This document shows positions 7,565 through 16,007 of a stretch of 64,000 nucleotides of DNA, piece after piece. This stretch comes from JBAZGG01 sp041653015. Lineage in GTDB: Bacteria; Bacillota_I; Bacilli_A; RFN20; CAG-826. Both the position numbers and the translations under genes were made by a program. The notes beneath the pieces are model-generated. The model did not search any database. It was not told the DNA's origin and saw only the letters and a program-made list of their open reading frames with translations. Where the stretch lies: the NCBI GenBank assembly GCA_041653015.1, contig JBAZGG010000003.1, forward strand, positions 1 to 64,000. The letters are read 5' to 3'. Numbering within the stretch: the stretch's first letter is position 1; every line of letters starts with the position of its first letter.

Positions 7565-8068
7565 ATGATTTTTTTAAGAAAATTTATGGTTGAAGATGTC
7601 GATGCTCTATCACCAATTATGAGAAGAGCATTTGACGAAGATGCAAAAATTCATTTGCACATAGAAAAAGGTGGACCAGAAGGATACGATGATGGTTCAT
7701 TTCTCAAAAAATGGTTTTTAAATACTCGCGCTAGCGCATTTTGCATTTTTAATGATGACACACTCATCGGTGGAATAAATTTATGGATAAAAGATAGCAA
7801 TTACAATTTTCTCGGATGTCTATTCATCGATCCAAGCTATGAAAACAAAGGATACGGAACCGCGGTTTGGAAAAAAATAGAAGAGATGTATCCCAACACA
7901 GAATGTTGGAGAACAGAAACTCCTATTTTTTCAAAGAGAAATCATCATTTTTACATCGACAAATGCGGCTTTAAATGCGTGAAAATCGATAAGCCAGACG
8001 ATTATCGAAATGGAAGCTATATCCTCGAGAAAGACATGAAACAAAACTATCGCAATAGACTTATTTGA
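7565..8068 (+). CDS. GNAT family N-acetyltransferase
   Basis: GCN5-related acetyltransferase of 167 aa that would transfer acetyl from acetyl-CoA to an amine on an unknown substrate. The acetyl-CoA pyrophosphate-binding motif is ENKGYGTAVWKKIE at about 98-111, following a beta strand (NYNFLGCLFIDPSY). The N-terminus starts strand-helix in the usual way (MIFLRKFMVEDVDALSPIM). GAGG lies six to nine bases before the ATG. It precedes the FAD oxidoreductase by 17 bases, but a TATAAT element lies between them, so cotranscription is not certain. Confidence 0.88.
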   Translation: MIFLRKFMVEDVDALSPIMRRAFDEDAKIHLHIEKGGPEGYDDGSFLKKWFLNTRASAFCIFNDDTLIGGINLWIKDSNYNFLGCLFIDPSYENKGYGTAVWKKIEEMYPNTECWRTETPIFSKRNHHFYIDKCGFKCVKIDKPDDYRNGSYILEKDMKQNYRNRLI

Positions 8069-8070
8069 AA

Positions 8071-8076
8071 TATAAT
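8071..8076 (+). promoter_or_regulatory. Possible -10 element of the FAD oxidoreductase gene
   Basis: TATAAT lies nine bases before the ATG at 8086, with no Shine-Dalgarno between. A convincing -35 box is not visible (TATCGC at the expected place), so this is only a candidate leaderless promoter. Confidence 0.35.
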
Positions 8077-8085
8077 TGATTTAAC

Positions 8086-9648
8086 ATGATGAAAACCGCG
8101 ATTATCATCGGCGCAGGTCCAGCGGGCTTGACTGCCGCATATGAACTGTTGAAAAAAACTGACATAAAGGTCATTGTTTTTGAAGCATCAAATGAAATTG
8201 GCGGCATTTCAAAAACAGTTGATTATAAAGGCAATCATATCGACATCGGCGGTCATCGTTTCTTCACGAAAAATGATGATGTCATGAGCATTTGGAAAGA
8301 GATTATGCCACTACAAGGAGCAGCGAGTAGCGATGACACCTTTCTGAATCGAAAAGTCCCGCTTGCGCCAGATGGACCAGATCCTGAAAAAGAAGATGTG
8401 GTCATGCTCAATAGGAATAGAGTGAGTCGCATATATTATTTAAAACGGTTCTTTGATTATCCGATTTCAATGAAGTTTAAAACCTTTCGCAATATGGGCT
8501 TTGTTCGCTCTATGCGAGCCGGCTTTGGATATACAGCGGCATGCATGCACAAAAGAGAAGAGAATAATCTCGAAAATTTTTATATCAATCGATTTGGAAA
8601 GCCTCTCTATCAGATGTTTTTTGAAAAATACACGGAGAAATTGTGGGGTCGCCATCCGCGAGATATCGATGCTTCATGGGGCGCTCAACGAGTGAAGGGA
8701 CTATCTCTTTCCAAAACGATAAAGAACGCTCTCACCAAGCCTTTCAGAAAGAAAAATAGCGATTCAAAAAAGGTTGAAACGTCGCTCATCGAATCATTTT
8801 ATTATCCAAAATATGGGCCTGGTTGGCTATACGAAACAATGGCAAAGAAAATCATGGAGATGGGTGGAGAGATACATCTCAACAGCGAAGTGACCTCTCT
8901 TGAAATGAATCGCGATTCAATCTCTAGTGTAGGAATAAAAACAAGCGATGGAGAAAAGAGATTTAGTGCAGATTACGTCATCTCTTCAATGCCGCTGAAA
9001 GATTTAATTCACGCCATAGGAAAAGAAAACGTCAATCCGATGATTTACGATATTGCGGAAAGGCTTCCGTATCGCGATTTTATCACTGTTGGTCTTTTGC
9101 TCAAAGATTTGACAGTTAAGAATAAAACCAAGATCGAAACGATCAACAATCGCATTCCTGACACATGGATTTATGTTCAAGAAAGCGGAGTGAAATTAGG
9201 AAGGATTCAAGTTTTTAACAATTGGTCTCCCTACATGGTCAAAGACAACATGAATACGATGTGGATTGGCCTCGAATACTTCGTCAATGAAAATGATCGA
9301 TATTGGAATATGCCAAGCGAAGAATTCATCGCTTTTGCCATCAAAGAGATTGAAGAGATTGGCATCATCGATAGTAAAGATGTCATCGATTCAACAGAAA
9401 TAAAGGTCAAAAAAGCCTATCCCGCATATTTTGATAGTTATGATAAAATCGATGAACTGATCAATTATCTAAATACGATTGATAATCTATATTGCATCGG
9501 AAGAAATGGTCAACATCACTACAACAATATGGATCACTCCATGCTGTGCGCGATTAAAACTGTGGAATCCATCATGCATCCAAACGAGATTAAAAAAGAA
9601 GACATTTGGAAAATCAACACCGAAAAAGATTATCACGAGGAAAAATAA
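8086..9648 (+). CDS. FAD-dependent oxidoreductase, UDP-galactopyranose mutase-like
   Basis: Flavoprotein of 520 aa. The N-terminal Rossmann motif is IIIGAGPAGLTAAYELL at 6-22, with the ribose-binding Glu in VFEASNEIGG near 38. HIDIGGHRFFTKNDDV follows at about 60. These features match the COG1232 protoporphyrinogen-oxidase/UDP-galactopyranose-mutase group often found in surface polysaccharide loci. The C-terminal FAD loop is around GRNGQHHYNNMDHS (near 470-483). The likely substrate is a nucleotide or lipid-linked sugar, inferred from family and from the GT-C gene that follows by two bases. True UGM activity is not established. Confidence 0.8.
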   Translation: MMKTAIIIGAGPAGLTAAYELLKKTDIKVIVFEASNEIGGISKTVDYKGNHIDIGGHRFFTKNDDVMSIWKEIMPLQGAASSDDTFLNRKVPLAPDGPDPEKEDVVMLNRNRVSRIYYLKRFFDYPISMKFKTFRNMGFVRSMRAGFGYTAACMHKREENNLENFYINRFGKPLYQMFFEKYTEKLWGRHPRDIDASWGAQRVKGLSLSKTIKNALTKPFRKKNSDSKKVETSLIESFYYPKYGPGWLYETMAKKIMEMGGEIHLNSEVTSLEMNRDSISSVGIKTSDGEKRFSADYVISSMPLKDLIHAIGKENVNPMIYDIAERLPYRDFITVGLLLKDLTVKNKTKIETINNRIPDTWIYVQESGVKLGRIQVFNNWSPYMVKDNMNTMWIGLEYFVNENDRYWNMPSEEFIAFAIKEIEEIGIIDSKDVIDSTEIKVKKAYPAYFDSYDKIDELINYLNTIDNLYCIGRNGQHHYNNMDHSMLCAIKTVESIMHPNEIKKEDIWKINTEKDYHEEK

Positions 9649-9650
9649 AA

Positions 9651-11414
9651 ATGGCAAATGATGAAAAGATGAAAAAGCCATGGTGTGAAAACAAATTTTT
9701 CTGTGCCTTAAAAAAGATTGTCGAATTGAAATACTGGCCACTGCTGCTCGCGCTCGGCGTGCTCATAATCTCTTACTTTGCATATTTCGCCTTCGCTTAT
9801 TGGCAAGCGGTGCCAGATGTCGATCTATTCGATATAAGTGAAACAAACACCCAAGTATTATGGGAAAATTACTCGATGGCAAAGAGTGTCGTCGCCATGT
9901 GGAATATGATGCCTCTTCAAATCGTCTCATCTGTTCTATTATGCATATTAGCAATCGTTGCGGGTCTATTGACATATTGGAAAAAAATGACGTGGAAAAG
10001 AGCCACCATTCTTCTTCTTTTTGCAGGTGCTATCCTGCGAATTACGTATGGATTATATACCGATAATATAACCACGAGGCAACACGATGTGTGGCGTGGC
10101 GATGGATATTTTATGGCTCATTCCGACATAACGGCATACATCTATAACTACTTCAAGTCGCCTGAGCCTATTTTCAAAATGGATGGAAGCGTTGATTTCA
10201 CCGCCTCATATCAATGGTATCATCCAAAATTGTCGCACTGGATTTTCGCTCTTTTCATGAGATTTAATTCTCTATTTATGGGCGATAATTCTTGGGTTCT
10301 CTATCAATCGATCAGAATCTTGACTATTTCCGTCTCGATCATCGGGATGTTCGTCGCTTACAAATTGACTGATGAGCTAAAATTATCTGAACGCGGTAAA
10401 TTTTTGATGAACGCCATCATCATCTTCTGTCCGATGTTCTACCGTTTGGCCGGGATGTCAAATAACGACCCTCTGACCATCTTCTTCATGATATTGGCTT
10501 TATATTTTGCGATTAAATGGTATAAAAAACAGTCATTTTTCAATATCATTCTCATCGCCATATCCATCGGTTTATCGATGGCATCAAAACTCTCTGGCGC
10601 TTTAATCGCCGTCCCTGTCGCCGCAATCTTCTTAATTGTTCTCATCAAGAATATCAAAAACAAAAAAGATAAGAGCAGCATTCCAATTTCTAAACTCATA
10701 ATTCAATTTTTGATATTCGCTGTAATCGTGGCTCCTCTCGGGCTATATTGGCCAGTCATGTCCTACATTAAATATGATCAACCTCTCGTGGCGGTTTGGA
10801 TACCTGATTGGTCGAATATCGTCATCGCCGAAAACGCTACTTTCTTCAGCAAATATCTAATGTTTGATTTCGGGCAATTTTTTCAATATCCATTCATCCA
10901 TCTTCAAACAATCACTTCGAGTGAAGGTTTGGTACAAGACAACAATGTGTACGATATGATACTAAAGTCTCCTCTCTTCGGAGAATTTTCTTACTCGAAG
11001 TCGCTATTGTTCCTCGCTTACATCATGCAATATACGATTTTCTTCCTCGCCATCGCCTTTGTGGCTCTGTCCATATTCGACGTTGTTATCGGCATCATTA
11101 AAAATATCAAAGAATACAAAAAAACAAGCGTGATAAAAATCGGTTCTTTTGATTTTTGGATCATGGCCTCGCTATTCTTTTTATTCTTAATAAATATGAT
11201 CTTCTTCACCAGCAAATATCAATACGCTTGCTCATATGATTTTCGATACATCGTCCCCATCATCATTCCATTTGGATATTTCATCGCCAAAGGAACGGAT
11301 AAATTATCTATTAGTGCGAACAGAACAACGTCGATGATCTGCAACGGCTTTGTGATGGCATCTGTCGCTATTTTTATTCTCAGTTCATCAGCGTTTTACA
11401 TCCTCGTCGGATAA
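9651..11414 (+). CDS. GT-C (GT39-like) membrane glycosyltransferase, 587 aa
   Basis: Large polytopic membrane protein with about twelve helices after a short Lys-rich cytosolic start. A first extracytoplasmic loop contains acidic residues typical of the catalytic loop of phospholipid-carrier-dependent glycosyltransferases (PDVDLFDISE, then DVWRGDGYFMAHSD). WYHPKLSHW is a likely acceptor or donor loop. Length and topology fit the GT39/ArnT-like group. The start at 9651 has CGAGGAAAA nine or more bases upstream; an earlier in-frame ATG at 9606 lies inside the preceding gene and lacks a ribosome site. It is probably cotranscribed with the FAD oxidoreductase. Its stop lies six bases from that of the convergent phosphodiesterase. 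Confidence 0.78.
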   Translation: MANDEKMKKPWCENKFFCALKKIVELKYWPLLLALGVLIISYFAYFAFAYWQAVPDVDLFDISETNTQVLWENYSMAKSVVAMWNMMPLQIVSSVLLCILAIVAGLLTYWKKMTWKRATILLLFAGAILRITYGLYTDNITTRQHDVWRGDGYFMAHSDITAYIYNYFKSPEPIFKMDGSVDFTASYQWYHPKLSHWIFALFMRFNSLFMGDNSWVLYQSIRILTISVSIIGMFVAYKLTDELKLSERGKFLMNAIIIFCPMFYRLAGMSNNDPLTIFFMILALYFAIKWYKKQSFFNIILIAISIGLSMASKLSGALIAVPVAAIFLIVLIKNIKNKKDKSSIPISKLIIQFLIFAVIVAPLGLYWPVMSYIKYDQPLVAVWIPDWSNIVIAENATFFSKYLMFDFGQFFQYPFIHLQTITSSEGLVQDNNVYDMILKSPLFGEFSYSKSLLFLAYIMQYTIFFLAIAFVALSIFDVVIGIIKNIKEYKKTSVIKIGSFDFWIMASLFFLFLINMIFFTSKYQYACSYDFRYIVPIIIPFGYFIAKGTDKLSISANRTTSMICNGFVMASVAIFILSSSAFYILVG

Positions 11415-11420
11415 TGGTCT

Positions 11421-12527
11421 CTATTTGGAACTGCTAAAGTAGTTTATAGATATTAAAAATTCATCCGAAGTGGAACCGCCATGATGACCGAACAAGAGGT
11501 GATCATCAGCATAATCCGTCAGCGATTTATTGCTGATTGAAACCGCTAAAAAATCTCCTAAAAAAGATTGGGATAGCGATGACATGGGATTGGGACCAAA
11601 TAACTCTTGTTCAACCACTTCTTTTTTTGTGTATAACTCAAAATATTTTCCATAGTATTTGTTGAAAAGAGTCTTAAACATCTCATGGTTTTTCTTTTCG
11701 ACAAAAAAGTTTGCCGCTCTTTTTTCAAAAGAGAAAGGTCGCATTTCAAGCGACATTAAATCCGGATGCTCATGCATATCTAAGTATTCAACATCGATTA
11801 AACCATGATCAGCGATAACGATGATTGTGAGCTGAGGATTCTTTTTTGCAAAGCGGTCCACCACTCGGCTCAGTTTTCTAACGTAATGCCGAGTGTGATA
11901 TGACATCACGCCATGCTCATGAATAATCGAATCCGGTTTTGTCCAATAGGCATAGACAAATGTTTCATCGGATGATTGAGCCTTATCTTTAACTATTCGA
12001 AATAGTTGACGAAGAGATTTTGGTCCATCTTTGTCGATCGGATACTCTTTGATATCGAAGGCCATTTCGCGATGATTCTTTTCATTGATCAGTTCGCATA
12101 TCGTCTTATATGAGCCGCACTCCTGCATGATATTTTTATCGCTTACTCTTTCTTGCGTTTGCGAATCGACATTTGGAAAGACGTTGACATTGCGGTCGAT
12201 GGAAGAGAAATATTGCGACCACGCCATCCACCCATTTTCGCTTGGGAAACGCCCGCTCAAAAAAGCATTCGTCGAGGCGACCGTCGTCGGAGGAAAGGTC
12301 GCGCTCATCTGCGAGACGATATGCCTTTTAAAGGCGCTTCTCTCCGATAGGTGAGCATCAATGATGCTCTTGCCACAGCCATCGAAAAGAAGGACGACAA
12401 TTTTCTTTTTGTCCTTAATCAATTCATCTATCATCAAATTTGACTCATGAAATGGAGCGACGCCAAATCGTTTTAAAAACGAATTTGATAGATTGACGAT
12501 ACAATTTTTCTGATCGCATTTATTCAT
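11421..12527 (-). CDS. Alkaline phosphatase superfamily phosphodiesterase
   Basis: Type I phosphodiesterase/nucleotide pyrophosphatase-like protein, 368 aa. The first metal site is LLFDGCGKS at about 43-50. The nucleophile Thr lies in TFPPTTVASTNAFLSG near 78-92. Further metal ligands lie in ADHGLID near 225 and in FGHHGGS near the C-terminus. No signal peptide is evident, so it is probably cytosolic. Related proteins cleave nucleotide sugars, nucleotide pyrophosphates or phosphonoacetate; the substrate here is unknown. It converges on the GT-C gene with no room for a separate terminator, so the two transcripts may overlap. Confidence 0.82.
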   Translation of the reverse strand: MNKCDQKNCIVNLSNSFLKRFGVAPFHESNLMIDELIKDKKKIVVLLFDGCGKSIIDAHLSERSAFKRHIVSQMSATFPPTTVASTNAFLSGRFPSENGWMAWSQYFSSIDRNVNVFPNVDSQTQERVSDKNIMQECGSYKTICELINEKNHREMAFDIKEYPIDKDGPKSLRQLFRIVKDKAQSSDETFVYAYWTKPDSIIHEHGVMSYHTRHYVRKLSRVVDRFAKKNPQLTIIVIADHGLIDVEYLDMHEHPDLMSLEMRPFSFEKRAANFFVEKKNHEMFKTLFNKYYGKYFELYTKKEVVEQELFGPNPMSSLSQSFLGDFLAVSISNKSLTDYADDHLLFGHHGGSTSDEFLISINYFSSSK

Positions 12528-12697
12528 CTTGAATATCCCTCACCAATTCGCTCATAATCAATTTTATCGCAATAAATTTGATCGAGCCATCTATAATAAC
12601 AAATTAATGATTACTGCTCAATTGATGAATGGGAAATTATAAATTGATAAGAAAAGATAAACGAAACCGAAAAAATGTGTTTTAATAATTAGGGACT

Positions 12698-12774
12698 GCG
12701 CTAATAGCTCAACTGGATAGAGTATCAGACTTCGAATCTGAGGGTTGTGGGTTCGACTCCTACTTAGCGCGCCA
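12698..12774 (+). tRNA. tRNA-Arg (anticodon TCG)
   Basis: Acceptor GCGCTAA pairs with TTAGCGC. The anticodon stem TCAGA/TCTGA closes the loop CTTCGAA, anticodon TCG. The T loop is TTCGACT. The 3' CCA is encoded. It is a singleton on the plus strand between two minus-strand genes. Confidence 0.95.
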
Positions 12775-12784
12775 AAGGCGAAAA

Positions 12785-12814
12785 TAAAAGTGCACTCATT
12801 AGAATGCACTTTTT
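12785..12814. terminator. Bidirectional terminator between tRNA-Arg and gpmI
   Basis: AAAAGTGCA (12786-12794) pairs with TGCACTTTT (12805-12813). The inner bases can extend the stem. T runs flank both sides, serving tRNA-Arg (plus) and gpmI (minus). Confidence 0.85.
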
Positions 12815-12827
12815 ATATGATAATAAA

Positions 12828-14435
12828 CTATTTATTAATGATGAGTGAAGGCTGGTCCATTTCAACTGGCTTTTCTTGACCCAAAAGTTCAAGTATCGTT
12901 GGAGCGATGTTCGATAATTTGCCACCGCTCTTCATGAGTTTTAAATGGGCATCGCTGATGCAGAATGGAACTGGGTTTGTCGTGTGAGCGGTAAACGGAT
13001 GGCCTTCGGCATCAAGAATTTCTTCAGCATTTCCGTGATCGGCGGTGACGATGAGAGTACCACCATTGTCCTTGATCCATCTGTCGAGTGAACCGACGCA
13101 TTCGTCGACCACTTCAACGGCCTTGACGACCGCATCGTGAACAGCGGTGTGACCGACCATATCGCAGTTCGCAAAATTGACGATGACGACATCGAGATAA
13201 TGTTTATTTAGTTCAGCCAGCAGAGCATCTCGAACTTTATAAGCGGACATCTCAGGTTGCAGATCATATGTGGCCACCTTTGGTGAATTGATCAGAATTC
13301 TCGTACAATCTTGAAGCGAAGGTTTTTCCACTCCGTCATAATTGACCGTGCCATCAAAGAAAAATGTGACATGAGCATATTTCTCCGTCTCGGCAATTCG
13401 CAGTTGTTTATACCCGTGATCGGCTAAATAAACGCCTAAGACATTTTTGAGTTGCGGTAGAGCGAAGGCTATCTCACCTTTAACGGATTCGGCATACTTC
13501 ATCGTGCAGACATAGAAGATGTTTTTTAACGGATGGGATGGAACATAGGAATTATACATTGCAGTGCCATCGCTTTTTAAAGGCGGATCTTTGTAAAACA
13601 ATGGATTGGTGAACAAGGTTGAAATTTGAATCGCGCGATCCGGGCGGAAATTCATAAAAATGATGGAATCATTATCTCTGATTCTTCCATCGCATGACGA
13701 ATTGAAATGAGGGATGATAAATTCATCGCTCGAATCCATCTTAATCGTCGGCAGATATTCATATTGTTCTTTGAAGAACTTCTGATAGTCCACAAACGAT
13801 GGGCCATCGTGATCGACCATCGCGCGATAAGCTATGTCGACACGATTCATATTTTTGTCTCGATCCATCGCCCAATATCGTCCGGAGATATCAGCTAGAT
13901 GACCAAAGTGAATCTCATTCATATAGTCGACGATCTGTTTTATGTAGAGAGGTCCGTTGTGTGGATCGACATCTCTGCCATCCATGAACGCATGCAAAAA
14001 CACATCATCAAGACCTTCATCCTTCGCCATCTTGATCATGGCGAGAATGTGTTTGATATGAGAGTGAACTCCCCCATCGCTGCACAGCCCAAAAATGTGT
14101 AGATGAGAGTGACTCTTTTTCGCGTGTTCAATCGCTCGTAAATAGTGCTCGTTTTTAAAGAAATCTCCATCCTTTATGGCTTTGTTGATCAAGGTCAACG
14201 ATTGATAGACGATTCGACCGGCACCGATATTCAAGTGTCCAACTTCTGAGTTGCCCATCTGACCTTCTGGTAAGCCAACAGCCTCACCTGAGGCTTCGAT
14301 TTGCGTGTAAGCATATTCTTTGAATATGCGATCGAGGTTTGGTTTTTTTGCTTCTAAGACAGCGTTGCCATATGAACTGCGCCTGATGCCATAGCCATCC
14401 ATAATGCATAAAATAACCGGTTTGTTCTTATTCAT
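12828..14435 (-). CDS. gpmI: 2,3-bisphosphoglycerate-independent phosphoglycerate mutase
   Basis: Interconverts 3- and 2-phosphoglycerate in glycolysis using two Mn2+ ions and a phosphoserine intermediate. The metal/nucleophile regions are LCIMDGYGIR near residues 9-18 and GQMGNSEVGHLNIGAGR near 58-74 (nucleophile Ser in GNSEVGH). HAFMDGRDVDP near 125-135 and ADHGNAE near 468 complete the active site. Length is 535 aa, slightly above the usual 510. GGAG lies before the ATG. It follows the LemA-like gene by 15 bases, so it is probably under the same promoter and the palindromic operator at 14995-15020. Confidence 0.96.
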   Translation of the reverse strand: MNKNKPVILCIMDGYGIRRSSYGNAVLEAKKPNLDRIFKEYAYTQIEASGEAVGLPEGQMGNSEVGHLNIGAGRIVYQSLTLINKAIKDGDFFKNEHYLRAIEHAKKSHSHLHIFGLCSDGGVHSHIKHILAMIKMAKDEGLDDVFLHAFMDGRDVDPHNGPLYIKQIVDYMNEIHFGHLADISGRYWAMDRDKNMNRVDIAYRAMVDHDGPSFVDYQKFFKEQYEYLPTIKMDSSDEFIIPHFNSSCDGRIRDNDSIIFMNFRPDRAIQISTLFTNPLFYKDPPLKSDGTAMYNSYVPSHPLKNIFYVCTMKYAESVKGEIAFALPQLKNVLGVYLADHGYKQLRIAETEKYAHVTFFFDGTVNYDGVEKPSLQDCTRILINSPKVATYDLQPEMSAYKVRDALLAELNKHYLDVVIVNFANCDMVGHTAVHDAVVKAVEVVDECVGSLDRWIKDNGGTLIVTADHGNAEEILDAEGHPFTAHTTNPVPFCISDAHLKLMKSGGKLSNIAPTILELLGQEKPVEMDQPSLIINK

Positions 14436-14450
14436 AAGTTCTCCTTTTAA

Positions 14451-14984
14451 TCAAACGATGATGTCTTTCTTTTTTAATCTGAATAATCGCAACAAGAAGC
14501 GATAGCCAATAAAATTGACCCAGTAGTTGTATCCAGAGATATCAGAGTTATAGATAGCGACGTTTTGACGATAGTTATCATCCAGTTCATTCAAGGTCTT
14601 GCAATAATCGATAAAATTCGGGTTATTTTTAACGATTTCATTCTGATCGGCTAAATACATAAAGGCTTGACTTGCTCTGTTCAGATTTTCTCTCATGTCA
14701 TCCCGCGTTTTTTTATCGATATCACCATCATCAAAATGAGTGGAGTCGCGAAGATATCCGGCGACATATGGTTGAATCTTAATGCCGTTAGACACGAATA
14801 GTTTATCGATGAGAAAAAGAACGTCATGCCTCTGCGTGAGTAAAAGGTTTATCGCCAATATTCTCTTTGAAATTTTTTTCTTAAAAACGAGCGAAAACGA
14901 TAATACGATAACAAAAAATACGACATAGATTGCAAACGCAATCCCTGCGATGAATATCGCCCACTGCCAAGTCCAATTTTCCAT
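14451..14984 (-). CDS. LemA-like membrane protein
   Basis: Protein of 177 aa with one N-terminal membrane helix at about residues 7-32. The soluble part resembles a divergent LemA domain. INLLLTQRHDVLFLIDKL recalls the LemA string with its conserved RHD, and NPNFIDYCKTLNELDDNYRQ with VAIYNSDISGYNYWVNF recalls the C-terminal LemA helix pair. The C-terminus is basic (FRLKKKD). LemA proteins are membrane-anchored helical bundles of uncertain role, often tied to surface stress or proteases. It lies upstream of gpmI in the same orientation. The assignment rests on motif similarity by eye. Confidence 0.65.
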   Translation of the reverse strand: MENWTWQWAIFIAGIAFAIYVVFFVIVLSFSLVFKKKISKRILAINLLLTQRHDVLFLIDKLFVSNGIKIQPYVAGYLRDSTHFDDGDIDKKTRDDMRENLNRASQAFMYLADQNEIVKNNPNFIDYCKTLNELDDNYRQNVAIYNSDISGYNYWVNFIGYRFLLRLFRLKKKDIIV

Positions 14985-14994
14985 ATTAATTCTC

Positions 14995-15020
14995 TTAGAA
15001 ACAAATAGATTTGTTCCTAA
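14995..15020. promoter_or_regulatory. 26-bp near-perfect palindrome, likely operator for lemA-like/gpmI operon
   Basis: TTAGAAACAAAT (14995-15006), a 2-bp centre, then ATTTGTTCCTAA (15009-15020): 11 of 12 positions are symmetric. On the minus strand TATAAT (15032-15027) lies just upstream, so the palindrome would cover the transcription start and the early leader of the LemA-like gene (ATG at 14984). It is too AT-rich for a strong terminator and has no T-run, so a repressor site is the likelier reading. Confidence 0.6.
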
Positions 15021-15081
15021 AACATATTATACTAATGAGACTGTCAATACAAGGAAGATGAAAGTGCATTCACTCTTTAAA

Positions 15082-15097
15082 TTCTCATATATGAGAA
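15082..15097. repeat. 16-bp perfect palindrome in the divergent lemA/HAD intergenic region
   Basis: TTCTCATATATGAGAA is its own reverse complement. It lies about 25 bp upstream of the plus-strand -35 box at 15109, a position suited to an activator or repressor site. Confidence 0.5.
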
Positions 15098-15108
15098 AGA
15101 GATAAATT

Positions 15109-15136
15109 TTGAATGTCTCGTTTGTTTATATATTAT
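15109..15136 (+). promoter_or_regulatory. Promoter of the HAD-ispD-S1-pgi operon
   Basis: TTGAAT at 15109-15114 and TATTAT at 15131-15136, spacing 16. The -10 box overlaps the inverted repeat at 15130-15150. Confidence 0.6.
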
Positions 15137-15155
15137 CTGTGTGATAATATTTTTT
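15130..15155 (+). promoter_or_regulatory. AT-only hairpin with T-run at the operon start
   Basis: ATATTATC (15130-15137) and GATAATAT (15143-15150) are perfect inverted arms with a 5-nt loop, followed by TTTTT. It overlaps the -10 box, so it is more likely an operator than an attenuator, though it has a terminator shape. Confidence 0.45.
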
Positions 15156-15173
15156 AGGTATGAGGTAATCAAT

Positions 15174-16007
15174 ATGGCAAAACCGATCGTAGCGATTATG
15201 TATGACTTTGACAAAACTCTCTGCAAAGAAGATATGCAAAATTATGGTTTTATTCCCGCCCTTGGGATGACTCCTGCAGAATTTTGGGGCGCGACTTCTG
15301 TCTTCAGTGAAAGAACTGGAGTTGAACGAATTCTATCCTACATGTACATGATGATCGCACTAGCCAAAGAAAAAGGCATCGCATGCACAAAGGAATGGCT
15401 AAATGGTCTGGGCAAAGAGATCAAGTACTTCAATGGCGTCACGACATGGTTTCAAAGAATTAATGAATATGGAAAAAGCCAAGGCATCCAAGTCGAGCAC
15501 TATTTGGTGAGCTCTGGCACAAAAGAGATAATCGATGGTTGCTCAATCGCGAAAGAATTTACCGCTCTATACGGCTGCGAATTCTATTTCGATGAAAAAA
15601 CAGGATTGCCAATTTGGCCAAAACTAGCTATTAACTACACGCAAAAAACACAGTATTTATTCCGCATTTCAAAAGGTGTTGTCGATGCGAACGATGACAA
15701 TAAGCTGAATCAAAAGACAGTCGATCGAAGAATTCCATATCGCAATATCGTGTACTTAGGAGATGGAATGACCGACATTCCATGCATGGTTTTGGTAAAG
15801 CAAAACGGCGGTAAATCAATCGCCGTTTATCCAGAAGGGAAAAAAGAGAAAGTTCTATCGCTATTCGAGGACGGGCGTGTCAACTACGTCGTGCGCGCTG
15901 ACTACAGTGCGGGCAGCGATTTAGAAAAAGTCATGCAGCTGATCATCGATTCGGTCGCCGTGGCGGAATCACTCGAACAAAAAGAACGCGTTCTTTTTAA
16001 AAAATAA
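15174..16007 (+). CDS. HAD family phosphatase, 277 aa
   Basis: HAD-superfamily hydrolase. Motif I is YDFDKTLC at about 9-16 (DFDKT instead of DxDGT). Motif II is the Ser in HYLVSSGTKEII near 115. Motif IV is YLGDGMTDIPCM near 195-206, with metal Asp residues. This set defines a family of about 275-290 aa common in Firmicutes whose substrate is unassigned. The start at 15174 follows GAGGTAA; an upstream in-frame Met at 15141 lies before the ribosome site. It is the first gene of a four-gene operon whose junctions are 0-1 bp, so translation is probably coupled. Confidence 0.87.
   Translation: MAKPIVAIMYDFDKTLCKEDMQNYGFIPALGMTPAEFWGATSVFSERTGVERILSYMYMMIALAKEKGIACTKEWLNGLGKEIKYFNGVTTWFQRINEYGKSQGIQVEHYLVSSGTKEIIDGCSIAKEFTALYGCEFYFDEKTGLPIWPKLAINYTQKTQYLFRISKGVVDANDDNKLNQKTVDRRIPYRNIVYLGDGMTDIPCMVLVKQNGGKSIAVYPEGKKEKVLSLFEDGRVNYVVRADYSAGSDLEKVMQLIIDSVAVAESLEQKERVLFKK

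Noticed and set aside
12618..12809. Minus-strand 63-aa open frame across tRNA-Arg
   Set aside because: It is the antisense of the tRNA gene and its terminator; the peptide (SRSRTHNPQIRS) is a well-known false ORF from tRNA complements.
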